Assembly: GCF_900188005.1 (NCBI RefSeq)
Contig: NZ_FZNR01000029.1
Span: 38,767 to 102,766, forward strand
DNA length: 64,000 nt
From: Actinoplanes regularis
Lineage (GTDB): Bacteria; Actinomycetota; Actinomycetes; Mycobacteriales; Micromonosporaceae
Direction: 5' to 3'
Shown here: in pieces, positions 1 to 8,240 of the stretch
How the letters are laid out: each line of letters opens with the position of its first letter
How positions within the stretch are numbered: position 1 is the first letter of the stretch
The notes under the pieces: model-generated
Database searches by the model: none
What the model was told of the DNA's origin: nothing
Seen by the model: only the letters and a program-made list of their open reading frames with translations
Program-made: the position numbers and the translations under genes

Positions 1-2092
1 GCGCCCGGTCGACGGCGACGACCGTGGTCGTCGCCGGCTGGACGGGCGCGTGCTCGGCGGTGGGCAGCCGCAGTGGCCGGGCCGGCTCGACCGTGGCGGT
101 GACCTGGCGCGCCGGGGCCCGGGCCGGACGGGGCGCGGTGACCACCGGCTGGTCGGTCAGCAGCTCGGCGGGCAGGGTGATCCGCGCCGTCACCCCGGTC
201 ACCGGCGACGGGGTGAGCTGAACGTCGATGCCCATCTGCAGGGCCAGCCGGCCGACCACGTAGTGGCCGAGGAAGCGGGCCGGCGCGGTGATGAAGTCAC
301 CCTCGCCGCGCAGCCGGGCGTTGGCCCGCCGCATGTCGTCCGGCGTCATGCCGACGCCCTGGTCGGTGATGGCGATCAGATAATCGGAGCCGATCCGGCG
401 GCCGTGGATCTCCACGTCCATGTCCGGCGGGGAGAACGACAGGCCGTTCTCGATCAGCTCGGCCAGCATGTGCGCGATGCCGCTGACCGTGGAGCCGGCC
501 ACCAGCACGTCGTCCACTCGGCGCAGCGTGACCCGTCGGTACTCCTCGACCTCGGAGAGCGCGGCGCGGATCACGTCCGGGACCAGCAGCGGCCCGGAGA
601 GCTGTCGCGGGCTCGCCGCACCGACCAGGACCAGCAGGCTCTCCGCGTTGCGGCGCATGCGGGTGGCGAGGTGGTCGAGTTCGAAGAGGTTCGCCAGCCC
701 GGTCGGGCTGGACTCCTCCCGTTCCAGCTTGGTGATGAAGGCGAGCTGGCGGCGGAGCAGGTTCTGATTGCGGCGACCGAGGTTGGCCAGCGACTCGGCG
801 GTGGTGCGGCGCAGCATCGCCTGCTCGGTGGCGAGCGCGTACGCCGTCGCCTGCACCCGGTCGAACGCGTCGGCCACCAGCCGGACCTCGTCACTGGCGC
901 CGCGGGGCACGAGCACCGGTGGCGGCGGGTCGGTGCCGGCCCCGGCCGAGGCCCGCTCGACCGCTTCCGGTAGCTGCTCGCCGGCCAACTGGTTGGCCTC
1001 GCCGGCCAGCAGGGCGAGCGGCCGGGCCACCGACTTCGAGGCGACCGTGGCCAGCCAGACCGAGCCGGCCAGACAGATCAGCACCACCGCGAGGAGCACG
1101 CCGAGCCGGACCGAGGCCTCGTCCTTCAGGGTCGCGGCGCGAACCGAGATGACCGAGCCGACGTGGTGTTCCAGCTGCAGGATGTCGTCCAGCACGGTGG
1201 TCTGCGCGGACCACCAGGACTGCGGGTTGACCTGCAGGTACTTGTCGTCACCGGAGAGCAGGGCGACCTGCTCGAAGTAGGCGGCCTCGCGCGCCGCACC
1301 GGTGTCCAGGGCGTAGTCGCGGCCGGCCCGCGCGGTCGGGTCCGCAAAGCGGTCGAAGCCGGCCAGTGCCGTGTCCTTGGTGGCGCGCATGGTGACGAAC
1401 TGGAGGTACTCGCCGCGTTTGAAGCCGCTGGCGGAGAAGACGCCGTTGAGGAACGCCCGCTCCTGCGCGATCGCCTCCTTGACCTCGCCGAGGGCCTCCA
1501 GCGTGGCCGCACCCCGGCGCAGCTCCTCGTCGTCGGCGCTGTCCAGGTCGAAGTCGAGGTTGCCGAGCGCGGTGATGCGCTGGGTGTAGTAGGCGAAGGT
1601 GGGGGCCGGCTTGCCGGAGCCGGTGTCGGTGCCGGCCCGGACACTGGTCAGGCCGTCCAGCTCACGCACCACGCCGGCGACCCGTTCGTCGGCCTCGCCG
1701 CCGTCGTCGATCAGCCGCTCCACCGAGCCGCGGCTCAGGTCGACCTCGTTGCGGGCGCGCTGCAGCTCGGAACGGAATCCGTCGTTGCCGCCGAGCAGCC
1801 CGGCGGCCAGGCCACGTTCCGTCTGCAGGCCCTGGATCAGCTCCTGCACCGCGAGATCGACGGTCACGGCGCGGGCGGTCGCGGACGCCGTGCGATAGTT
1901 CCGGACCTCGTCGACCGCCACGATGGCGAGCAGCATCAGGGTCGTCGCGACCGGCAGGGCCAGGGTGCGGACCACGCGCCGGCGGATCGTGCCGCCGGTT
2001 CGGTGCCGCCGGTTCGTGAGGCCGGCGCTGGGGTCGGGCGGGTTCTCCCCGTCCGGCGCGGACTGCTCGGCGCCCTCAGTATGGACGGACAA
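1..2092 (-). CDS. Nitrate/nitrite-sensing (NIT-type) sensor histidine kinase, 3' end cut by window edge
   Basis: Membrane sensor kinase read on the minus strand and still open at position 1. A TTG start at 2092-2090 is chosen because AGGAG lies 8 nt upstream. The protein has a basic N-terminus, TM1 at about residues 41-61 (VVRTLALPVATTLMLLAIVAV), and a helical extracytoplasmic region with the NIT-like motif LQTERGLAAGLL. TM2 (LGVLLAVVLICLAGSVWLA) and a HAMP-like segment (VARPLALLAGEANQLA) follow. The dimerisation segment LFELDHLATRMRRN carries the likely phospho-acceptor His, and the ATPase N-box is ELIENGLSFSPP with a DQGVGM G1 box. This build is typical of actinobacterial NIT kinases, often found with roadblock/small-GTPase 'conservon' genes, which would lie beyond the left edge. 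The ligand is not deducible; 'nitrate' is only the family name. A Pro/Ala-rich C-terminal tail begins near the edge. Confidence 0.85.
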   Translation of the reverse strand, partial: MSVHTEGAEQSAPDGENPPDPSAGLTNRRHRTGGTIRRRVVRTLALPVATTLMLLAIVAVDEVRNYRTASATARAVTVDLAVQELIQGLQTERGLAAGLLGGNDGFRSELQRARNEVDLSRGSVERLIDDGGEADERVAGVVRELDGLTSVRAGTDTGSGKPAPTFAYYTQRITALGNLDFDLDSADDEELRRGAATLEALGEVKEAIAQERAFLNGVFSASGFKRGEYLQFVTMRATKDTALAGFDRFADPTARAGRDYALDTGAAREAAYFEQVALLSGDDKYLQVNPQSWWSAQTTVLDDILQLEHHVGSVISVRAATLKDEASVRLGVLLAVVLICLAGSVWLATVASKSVARPLALLAGEANQLAGEQLPEAVERASAGAGTDPPPPVLVPRGASDEVRLVADAFDRVQATAYALATEQAMLRRTTAESLANLGRRNQNLLRRQLAFITKLEREESSPTGLANLFELDHLATRMRRNAESLLVLVGAASPRQLSGPLLVPDVIRAALSEVEEYRRVTLRRVDDVLVAGSTVSGIAHMLAELIENGLSFSPPDMDVEIHGRRIGSDYLIAITDQGVGMTPDDMRRANARLRGEGDFITAPARFLGHYVVGRLALQMGIDVQLTPSPVTGVTARITLPAELLTDQPVVTAPRPARAPARQVTATVEPARPLRLPTAEHAPVQPATTTVVAVDRA

Positions 2093-2457
2093 GCGATCAG
2101 CTCCTCTGTCGACTGCCGGCCCGGCACGGTTACGGCCGGCAGGCAACGGCGATCATTGCTACGGATTTACCGTTAAGTTTGTTTCGCAGAGTGGAGAGGC
2201 GGCGCAGCGCGAGATGCGGCCATGGGGGAATGGGGCCGACCCACCATGATCGCCGCATTAGAATCTGCTTTTTGTCCTTGATGGTCAACACCGCGGGCCG
2301 ATATTTACGTCGGTGCAACGTCTTTACGCATCGGCGCGATCACTCAAGGTCATCTGGGAGCGCTCTCAGTCGCTGCCTGTGAATGCGACGGGAAGCCCAA
2401 TGCCGCCGACCTCCGGAGGGTGGGAGGACGGGGACTCCACTACGGATATCGACTGAC
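2093..2457. other. Intergenic region upstream of the NIT kinase
   Basis: About 365 bases with no convincing gene; short ORFs here (for example 62 codons at 2130-2318 on the minus strand) lack family features. The DNA is more AT-rich near 2160-2350 than its surroundings, as expected for a promoter of the minus-strand kinase. It contains a 14-bp palindrome resembling a CebR/CelR operator, listed separately. Confidence 0.5.
2355..2368. promoter_or_regulatory. CebR/CelR-like LacI-family operator (13 of 14 matches)
   Basis: TGGGAGCGCTCTCA differs by one base from TGGGAGCGCTCCCA, the palindrome known as the CebR/CelR box that controls cellulose and cellobiose genes in Streptomyces and Thermobifida. 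It lies about 265 bases upstream of the kinase start. No glycoside hydrolase or cellobiose transporter is in the window, so the target is unclear and a chance match cannot be excluded. Confidence 0.35.
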
Positions 2458-2488
2458 GATGGGGCCGGCGCTGTGCGCCGGCCCCATC
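2458..2488 (-). terminator. Stem-loop terminator after the secreted repeat protein
   Basis: A perfect 13-bp inverted repeat (GATGGGGCCGGCG / CGCCGGCCCCATC) with a 5-base loop begins 15 bases past the stop codon of the minus-strand gene at 2504. There is no T-tract, as is common for actinobacterial terminators. Confidence 0.7.
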
Positions 2489-2503
2489 ACTGCTGGAGCA
2501 CCC

Positions 2504-4270
2504 TCAGCCGGCGGGCGTGACCGCCAGGGCGGCTTTGCCGGTGCCGTCCTTCGCGAAGAAGAATTCGAGCCGGAAGTCCCCGGATTCCGTCAGGGGACTG
2601 GTGGTGATCTTTCCGGTCGGGCTGCAATGCGTGAGGTCGACCTGCTTGCCGCTCGGGCTCGTCAGCCAGACCGTCCCCGTCCGGCTGCTGCCGGTGACAT
2701 CACACGACAAGGTGTACCTGCTGCCCGCGACACCGGTGAAGCGGACGTGCGCCTGCTGGCCCGGGACCGTGGTCTCCACGGTGACCGGGACGCCGTCCGC
2801 CGCCGCGGTGGCCTCGACGTTGCCCGGGATCCGGTAGGCCCAGAGCGTCACCGTGTTCGTCTCCGCCGTGTTCATGGCGACGGTCAGGGTGTGCGTGCCC
2901 GCCTTCGTCATCGTGGCGGTGTATCGGGAGGAAGAGCTGAACGCGGAGGGGTAGTCGTTGTACGGCGAGTCCTCCGCGGCGTTGCAGGCGCCCTGGGCGA
3001 GGATCTGCCCACCCGGCTGGGTGAAGCCGACACGTGCCCGGTCGGTGTCGGTCCACCGCATCGGTGCGCGGTGGGAGCCGAGCCGGCAGCCGATCCAGAC
3101 CCGTTCGCCGCCCTCGGCCTTGACGGTGACCTGCGCGACCTGGCCCGGCGTGGTGGTCTCCAGCGTCACCGGCGTGCCATCGAGCGGCAGCTCGGCCGTC
3201 ACCGGTGCGGGAACCGTGTGAACCCGCAGGGTGAACTCATCGGTGTTCTCGCCGCCGGGGTTGATCAGAATGGTCGAGGTGCCGGCCTGCAGCAGGCCGT
3301 TGAAGAAGGTCGGTTCCCCGCCGGGGCCGTCGTCCTGGCAGCCGTCCAGTACCTGACCGTAGTAGCGCGGCTTGTACAACCAGGCAAGCGTGAACGCGTT
3401 GCCCTTCCGCTCACACGTGATGTACACGCGGGTGTCGGCCTGCAACGAGAAGGTGGCCTTGACCCGCTGGTACGCGACGGTGGTCGCCAGGGTGACCGGG
3501 GTGCCGTCGGTGGCGAGTTCCGCCGTCACGTCAGGCAGCGTCGAGACGGCGCTCACCGTGGCGCTGTAGGTCCTCCCGCGGCTTCCCGGGTAGATCACGA
3601 ACCGGTACGTGCCCGCCTCGCCGGCGGTGTACAGCCCGGCCTCGTCCGGGTCGCTGCTCCCGCAGCGGGCGAACGCCTTGAAGTCCTCCTCGACGGCCTT
3701 TCCGCGCGGGTCGACCATCATGATCCACGGGGTGGCGGTCGACTGGCACATCATCTGGACCCGCTGTCCCGCCCGCAGCGGGAGGGCGAACGAGAGGTTC
3801 TGCTCCGGCTTGGCCGCCGCCAGGGTCAGCGGCGCACCGCCCGGCGTGACGGTGCCCGTGACGTCCTCGATCATCAGGACCTTGATGGTCGCGCTGAACG
3901 GCTGGCCGTTCTCGCCCGTGAACAGCATCCGGAGGCGGCCGCTGTCCCGGAAGGGGTCGAAGTCCAATGGTTTGTGCGCGTCGCACTTGCTCTTCTTGAG
4001 TTCGCTGCCGTCGGCTCGCTGGATCACATAGGACGACGCGGTGGTGCCCGGATCGCACGACACGATCAGGTGCCGGCCCGCGGAACCGGTGAAGAAGACA
4101 TGCGCCTTCTGGTCCGCGGAGGTGGTGGCGATCTTCACGGGCTCGCCGTCAGTGGTCGCCCACTCGACGACGTCGTCGGCTGCCGACGCCGCGGCGGCCA
4201 GCACCAAGGGGGTGACCGACAGACCTAGGGCAACGGCGGCGGTTATGGCTCGGATGCGAGTGAGTCGCAA
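2504..4270 (-). CDS. Secreted protein of five tandem ~105-residue Cys-pair repeats
   Basis: Not recognised as a named family. The TTG start at 4270-4268 is preferred because AAGGAG sits 5 nt before it and it gives a clean signal peptide (MRLTRIRAITAAVALGL..., cleavage after ASA); an upstream in-frame ATG at 4375 would add a Pro-rich, non-secretory leader. The mature protein (588 aa total) is built of about five repeats. Each opens with a DGxPVTLxTT-like strand, then a Q-x-A/V strand, a G-x-R-h-x-h-x-C segment and a second Cys about 30-40 residues on (VSCD...KC, MMC...RC, ITC...GC, IGC...AC, LSC...HC). This suggests one disulfide per repeat and extracellular beta-sandwich domains. There is no catalytic motif and no sortase or TM anchor at the C-terminus. 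It probably acts outside the cell as a binding or surface-associated protein. A stem-loop follows the stop. Repeat number and secretion are visible; function is unknown. Confidence 0.75.
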   Translation of the reverse strand: MRLTRIRAITAAVALGLSVTPLVLAAAASAADDVVEWATTDGEPVKIATTSADQKAHVFFTGSAGRHLIVSCDPGTTASSYVIQRADGSELKKSKCDAHKPLDFDPFRDSGRLRMLFTGENGQPFSATIKVLMIEDVTGTVTPGGAPLTLAAAKPEQNLSFALPLRAGQRVQMMCQSTATPWIMMVDPRGKAVEEDFKAFARCGSSDPDEAGLYTAGEAGTYRFVIYPGSRGRTYSATVSAVSTLPDVTAELATDGTPVTLATTVAYQRVKATFSLQADTRVYITCERKGNAFTLAWLYKPRYYGQVLDGCQDDGPGGEPTFFNGLLQAGTSTILINPGGENTDEFTLRVHTVPAPVTAELPLDGTPVTLETTTPGQVAQVTVKAEGGERVWIGCRLGSHRAPMRWTDTDRARVGFTQPGGQILAQGACNAAEDSPYNDYPSAFSSSSRYTATMTKAGTHTLTVAMNTAETNTVTLWAYRIPGNVEATAAADGVPVTVETTVPGQQAHVRFTGVAGSRYTLSCDVTGSSRTGTVWLTSPSGKQVDLTHCSPTGKITTSPLTESGDFRLEFFFAKDGTGKAALAVTPAG

Positions 4271-4494
4271 TGGTGCTCCTTGAATGGGTGAAACGCCGCC
4301 CGCGGAGCGGCCGGGAGGACGCGCGGGCGGGGTCGGGCCTCCGGATGGAGAAGGCCGCGGGTCAGGCCGTCGCATCGGCCTTCGTCGTTCGGAGACGAAC
4401 TCGTCACAACGCTAGAGATCCAGGGGTGGTGTGCAACAGACGCACCAACCGCCGTCTTGACAGGCGGCCGATCTCGTGCTTACGGTCAGTCATC

Positions 4495-5130
4495 GTGATC
4501 ACCGTCTCTGTAGTGGACGACGACCGCATGCTGCTCGACGGCATGACCGCCTGGCTCTGTGACGCCCCGGACCTGCGGATCGTCGCCTCCGCCACCACCG
4601 TCGCCGAACTCCTGGCCATCGAGCCCGAGCCGGCCGAGGTCGTCGTGCTCGACCTGCTGCTCGCCGACGGCTCCGAGCCTGTCGCGAACGTCCGGCGGCT
4701 CTGCGACGACGGCCGCCGGGTGCTCGTCGTCAGCGTCATTCCGCAGGCACGGCACGGCATCGACATCGCGCGGGCCGGTGCGCTGGGCTATCTCACCAAG
4801 GATCACCGGCTGCCGGTGCTGGCCGACGCGATTCGCGAGGTCGCCACCGGCCGGCACGCCCACTCGCCGGAGCTCGCGTTCGCCTGGTCCACCGACGACG
4901 GGCCCGGCAGCCCTCGATTGTCCGGCCAGGAACGCGCCGTCCTGGTGGCCTACGCCTCCGGGCTGACCCTGGCGGCGACCGCCCGCAAGGCCGGCGTGAG
5001 CCCCGCCACCGCCCGGCAGTACCTCGACCGGGTCAAGGCCAAGTACGGCGACGCCGGACGGCCGACCTACACCAAGCTCGACCTCGCCGACCGGGTACGC
5101 GAGGACGGGCTCGTCCGTTACCCGGCCTGA
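4495..5130 (+). CDS. Response regulator, receiver plus LuxR-like HTH
   Basis: Two-component transcriptional regulator of about 211 aa. The GTG at 4495 is chosen because the receiver fold starts immediately (VITVSVVDDD); no good Shine-Dalgarno precedes it, so translation may be leaderless. Visible receiver residues are the acidic cluster DDD at 8-10, the phospho-acceptor D53 (VVVLDLLLADG) and K102 (YLTKDH). The C-terminal half (about 140-200) is helix-turn-helix with SGQERAVLVAYASGLTLAATARKAGVS and a recognition helix ending in YLDRVKAKYG, in the NarL/LuxR style. It converges on, and overlaps by 13 nt, the histidine kinase at 5118-6356, its probable partner; the opposite orientation is unusual because such pairs normally share an operon. 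Confidence 0.85.
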   Translation: MITVSVVDDDRMLLDGMTAWLCDAPDLRIVASATTVAELLAIEPEPAEVVVLDLLLADGSEPVANVRRLCDDGRRVLVVSVIPQARHGIDIARAGALGYLTKDHRLPVLADAIREVATGRHAHSPELAFAWSTDDGPGSPRLSGQERAVLVAYASGLTLAATARKAGVSPATARQYLDRVKAKYGDAGRPTYTKLDLADRVREDGLVRYPA

Positions 5131-6356
5131 ACGGCATCGACGGCGTCAAGCGCCAGTTCGACGCTGGTTCCCTCGCCGGGCATCGAGAACACGAGCAGCT
5201 CGCCGCCCACCTCGCGCATCCGCTCACCGATCGAGTGCCGCAACCCGAAGCCGTACCCGGTGATGTCCGGGTCGAAGCCGCAGCCCCGGTCGACCACCCG
5301 GACCGTCAGTCGCCGGCCGGTCCACTCCGTCGTCAGCCACGCCTCCTGGACACCGGCGTGCTTCGCCACGTTGTTCAAGGCCTCGCGACACGCGTCCGAC
5401 ATCGCCTCGGCGGCCCGGTGCGACAACCACGCCGGAAGTTCGCCGACATACAGATTGACCCGCAGGCCGAGCGCCCCGGCGTCCGCGGCGACCCGGGCGA
5501 GGCGGCACCCCAGCGTCGACGGCGACGCTTCTTCCTCCTCCTCGGCGGCGACCAACCGCCGGATGTAGTCCGCGTCGGCGGCGCAGCGCTGCCGGACCGC
5601 CTCCGACCGGTGGTCCAGGCCACCGCGGGCGATCGCCGTGAGCGTCGCGAGCACCGTGTCGTGCAAGGCCCGGTGATGCTGTAGTCGTTCGGCGAACCGA
5701 GCCCGATCCGCGGCACGTGCCGCCCGCGCCTCGATGTGCCGCTGGGTCGCCTCGTCCGCCGCCCGCGCCTGCTTGGCGACGAAGTAGAGCGCCAAGGCGA
5801 ACCACATGCTCCAGTTGGCAAGGTCGAGAAAGCCGGGTGTCAGCGGCGGCAGCGCTCCCGTGTGGACCACGAGCGCTGCCAGAGCAGCCAGCAACACCAG
5901 CGCGACCAGCGCCAGCGCCCGCCGGAGCGCGAGTACGGCCCCGGCCGTGGCCGCCGTCGCCATCACGAACTTCCGCGCCCAGTTCTCGGTCGACGTCGCG
6001 AACGCCGTCTGCAGAATGTGACTCTGCGCGAACAGCAATGCCACGGTGACCAGGACGTCCACCCCGAGCAGGCGCTCGGTGATCCAGCCCCGCCGCCACA
6101 CCGCGACGGTCAGCCATCCGTTCCACGCCACGGCTACGCCGATCGCCGCCGCGTTCGCCGCCGGGTTCACGACATGCGTCGCGCCGTGCGACCACGAGTT
6201 CGTCACGGCACCCGCGATGTAGCTCGACCGCTGCACCAGCAGCACCACTGCCACCAGCCGCAGCGCGTGCTGCCCGCTGCGCGGGACCCAATTACGCCGT
6301 ACGTCGACCCAGCCGGACCGCACCCGGGACAGAACCTCCCGTTGCACTTCCGCCAC
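5118..6356 (-). CDS. Sensor histidine kinase (NarX/DesK-like, HisKA_3 class)
   Basis: Membrane kinase of 412 aa with about six hydrophobic segments in the first 200 residues (for example LRLVAVVLLVQRSSYIAGAV and ALALVALVLLAALAALVVHTG). A helical dimerisation region follows with the phospho-acceptor motif LHDTVLATLTAIARGG. The C-terminal ATPase domain shows the N-box ACREALNNVAKHAG and the G1 box VDRGCGFDPDITGYGFGLRHSI. No dedicated extracellular sensor domain is seen, so the membrane helices may sense envelope state or a small hydrophobic ligand. Its 3' end overlaps the response regulator at 4495-5130 by 13 nt in convergent orientation. The two probably form a phosphorelay, but the promoters are independent. 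The start is GTG. Confidence 0.88.
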   Translation of the reverse strand: MAEVQREVLSRVRSGWVDVRRNWVPRSGQHALRLVAVVLLVQRSSYIAGAVTNSWSHGATHVVNPAANAAAIGVAVAWNGWLTVAVWRRGWITERLLGVDVLVTVALLFAQSHILQTAFATSTENWARKFVMATAATAGAVLALRRALALVALVLLAALAALVVHTGALPPLTPGFLDLANWSMWFALALYFVAKQARAADEATQRHIEARAARAADRARFAERLQHHRALHDTVLATLTAIARGGLDHRSEAVRQRCAADADYIRRLVAAEEEEEASPSTLGCRLARVAADAGALGLRVNLYVGELPAWLSHRAAEAMSDACREALNNVAKHAGVQEAWLTTEWTGRRLTVRVVDRGCGFDPDITGYGFGLRHSIGERMREVGGELLVFSMPGEGTSVELALDAVDAVQAG

Positions 6357-6523
6357 CCTGCCTTCGCCACCGATCCGTCCTGGTCAGCGGGACTGTAGCC
6401 CACAGTTCCCACCATCCGGCGCCGGCGAGCCCCGCCTGTGACCGTCCGATCCGGGCGCATGCCCGGCGCTGTGACTCCGGCGGGGCCAGGCTGGGGACAC
6501 GCCTCAGACGGTGCGGGCCGGCA

Positions 6524-8077
6524 TCAGCCCGAGACGACCCGGTTCCGTCCGGCCCGCTTGGCCGTGTAGAGATTGCGGTCCGCGACGGACAGCACGGCAG
6601 CCTGGCTGCGGGTGCGGACATCGTGCATGCCGGCCACCCCGATGCTGGCCGTGACGGGCAGCCCGCCCGTGATCTCCTGCCACCCGTACGTACTGACGGC
6701 CTTGCGGATGTCGTCGAGCTGAACGGCGGCGACGGCATCTGACGTCCTGGGCAGAACCAGGAGAAACTCCTCGCCGCCCAGCCGGGCGACGAATCCGTCC
6801 GGGGCGGCGGCGGTCAGACGGCTCTCCAGGATCCTCGCTGTCTGCACCAGCACCTGATCGCCGACGTCGTGGGAGAGCCGGTCGTTGATCTGCTTGAAGT
6901 GGTCCAGGTCGACGATCGCCACGGTGAGCTCAGGGTCCGTCGCGATCAGCCCGGGCAGTTCCTCGTCGATGTAGCGGCGGTTGGGCAGGCCGGTCAGCGG
7001 GTCGCGGCGGGCCTGCTCCCGGAAGAGTTCCGCGTCCTCACGGGCCTCGGCCCGCTCGAACAACGCCAGCCTCGTCTGAGCCTGGACCTCCGCCTGGCGC
7101 GACTGCAGACCGTCGCTGGCGTCGGTGAAGATCTTGTGCATCCGGAACGCCTCGGCGTACTCGCCGCGCGCGGCGTGCAGCTCAGCCTGTTCCTGGTACA
7201 CCCGGACCAGCACCTGGTGCAGCTTGCGCTCGACGCACAACGCCTGTGACGCGTCCAGGCCGGCCTGGGCCTCGTCGAAGGCGCCGAGGCCACGCTGGGC
7301 GCGCGCCAGGGTGAGGTGATACTCGGCCAGATCGTCAGCGTCGTCGCTGTACCCGGCGGCATGGCGAGCGATGCACAACCGCATCGTCTGTACGGCCTCC
7401 GCGTACTCGCCGTTCTCGATCTGGATCACGCCGATCGTGTCCAGCGCCGCGGGGTCGAGCTCCGGACCATGAGTAGTGGCGTGCTCCTGCAACCGGCGGG
7501 CCACCTGCTGGGCGCGCGAGAAGTCGCCGGAGCTGTACTCCGTGTAGGCCCAGTTGTTGAGGAGCATGGTGAGCAGCTCCCACTGGTGCAACTCCCGGGC
7601 GAGTTCCTCAGCCTGGCGGTACCGTGCGCGGGCAGCGTCGATCGCCCCGTTGAGGCCCAGCGCGTCGGCCAGCCTCGTACGGTGTGTGACCTGCATGTAC
7701 GGCGTGGCGCTCTCGTCGAGCAGTTCGACCGCGCTGAGCGAGTGCTCCAGGCACTGGGCCAGGTCACCGGAGAGACGGCGAATGTTCGCCCAGGTCAAAT
7801 GGGTGCGGGCCTGCAGGTTGGAATCGTCGTGCGCAACAGCCCAGTCGTGGATGTCATCGAGTTGCCGTGCCGCCCCCTCGAGGTCACCGGTGCGCATTTC
7901 CATGCAGATCCGGCAGAGCCGGGCCCGTACGACAAGAGTCTCGTCGCCCAGGGCGTCGGCCTGGCGTTCGAGCTCCACCGCAGCGGCATAGGCGGCCTCG
8001 GCGTCCCAGACGATCTCGTTCTCCATCGCCGAGAGGGCAGCCGACAGCTGCTCGGCGCCGGACATGCTGCTGTTCAA
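6524..8077 (-). CDS. TPR-repeat diguanylate cyclase (GGDEF)
   Basis: Cytoplasmic 517-aa protein predicted to make cyclic di-GMP. Residues 1-340 are helical TPR-like repeats (such as ARYRQAEELARELHQWELL, GEYAEAVQTMRLCI, GAFDEAQAGLDASQAL and GEYAEAFRMHKIF) that would bind a partner or ligand. A linker helix leads into the catalytic domain: RRDPLTGLPNRRYIDEEL, metal-binding IVDLDHFKQIND, and signature RLGGEEF at about 432-438. There is no RxxD inhibitory site before GGEEF, so product feedback through the I-site is unlikely. No TM or signal peptide is seen. The start is TTG at 8077 with GGGGGTGAG just upstream; the ATG four codons later is an alternative. It stands alone, with no EAL partner in the window. 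In actinomycetes c-di-GMP controls development through BldD. Confidence 0.9.
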   Translation of the reverse strand: MNSSMSGAEQLSAALSAMENEIVWDAEAAYAAAVELERQADALGDETLVVRARLCRICMEMRTGDLEGAARQLDDIHDWAVAHDDSNLQARTHLTWANIRRLSGDLAQCLEHSLSAVELLDESATPYMQVTHRTRLADALGLNGAIDAARARYRQAEELARELHQWELLTMLLNNWAYTEYSSGDFSRAQQVARRLQEHATTHGPELDPAALDTIGVIQIENGEYAEAVQTMRLCIARHAAGYSDDADDLAEYHLTLARAQRGLGAFDEAQAGLDASQALCVERKLHQVLVRVYQEQAELHAARGEYAEAFRMHKIFTDASDGLQSRQAEVQAQTRLALFERAEAREDAELFREQARRDPLTGLPNRRYIDEELPGLIATDPELTVAIVDLDHFKQINDRLSHDVGDQVLVQTARILESRLTAAAPDGFVARLGGEEFLLVLPRTSDAVAAVQLDDIRKAVSTYGWQEITGGLPVTASIGVAGMHDVRTRSQAAVLSVADRNLYTAKRAGRNRVVSG

Positions 8078-8240
8078 GGCTCACCCCCGTATCGCGTTCC
8101 GCCTCACATCGACCTCACACAACCCGACCTGACACAACTGTGAGCTTTGCCAGGATGCCCAACCGGGGACGAACCCCTTGAATCGCCTGATACACCTACT
8201 CGGCGCCGGTTCAGGACCACCCGCCCGAGCTGCCGGTCGA

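Noticed and set aside
2130..2382. Short ORFs on both strands in the kinase upstream region
   Set aside because: No ribosome-binding site, no family features and AT-rich promoter-like composition.
2420..4228. A 602-codon plus-strand frame
   Set aside because: It is antisense to the secreted repeat protein, which has a signal peptide, ribosome-binding site and internal repeats.
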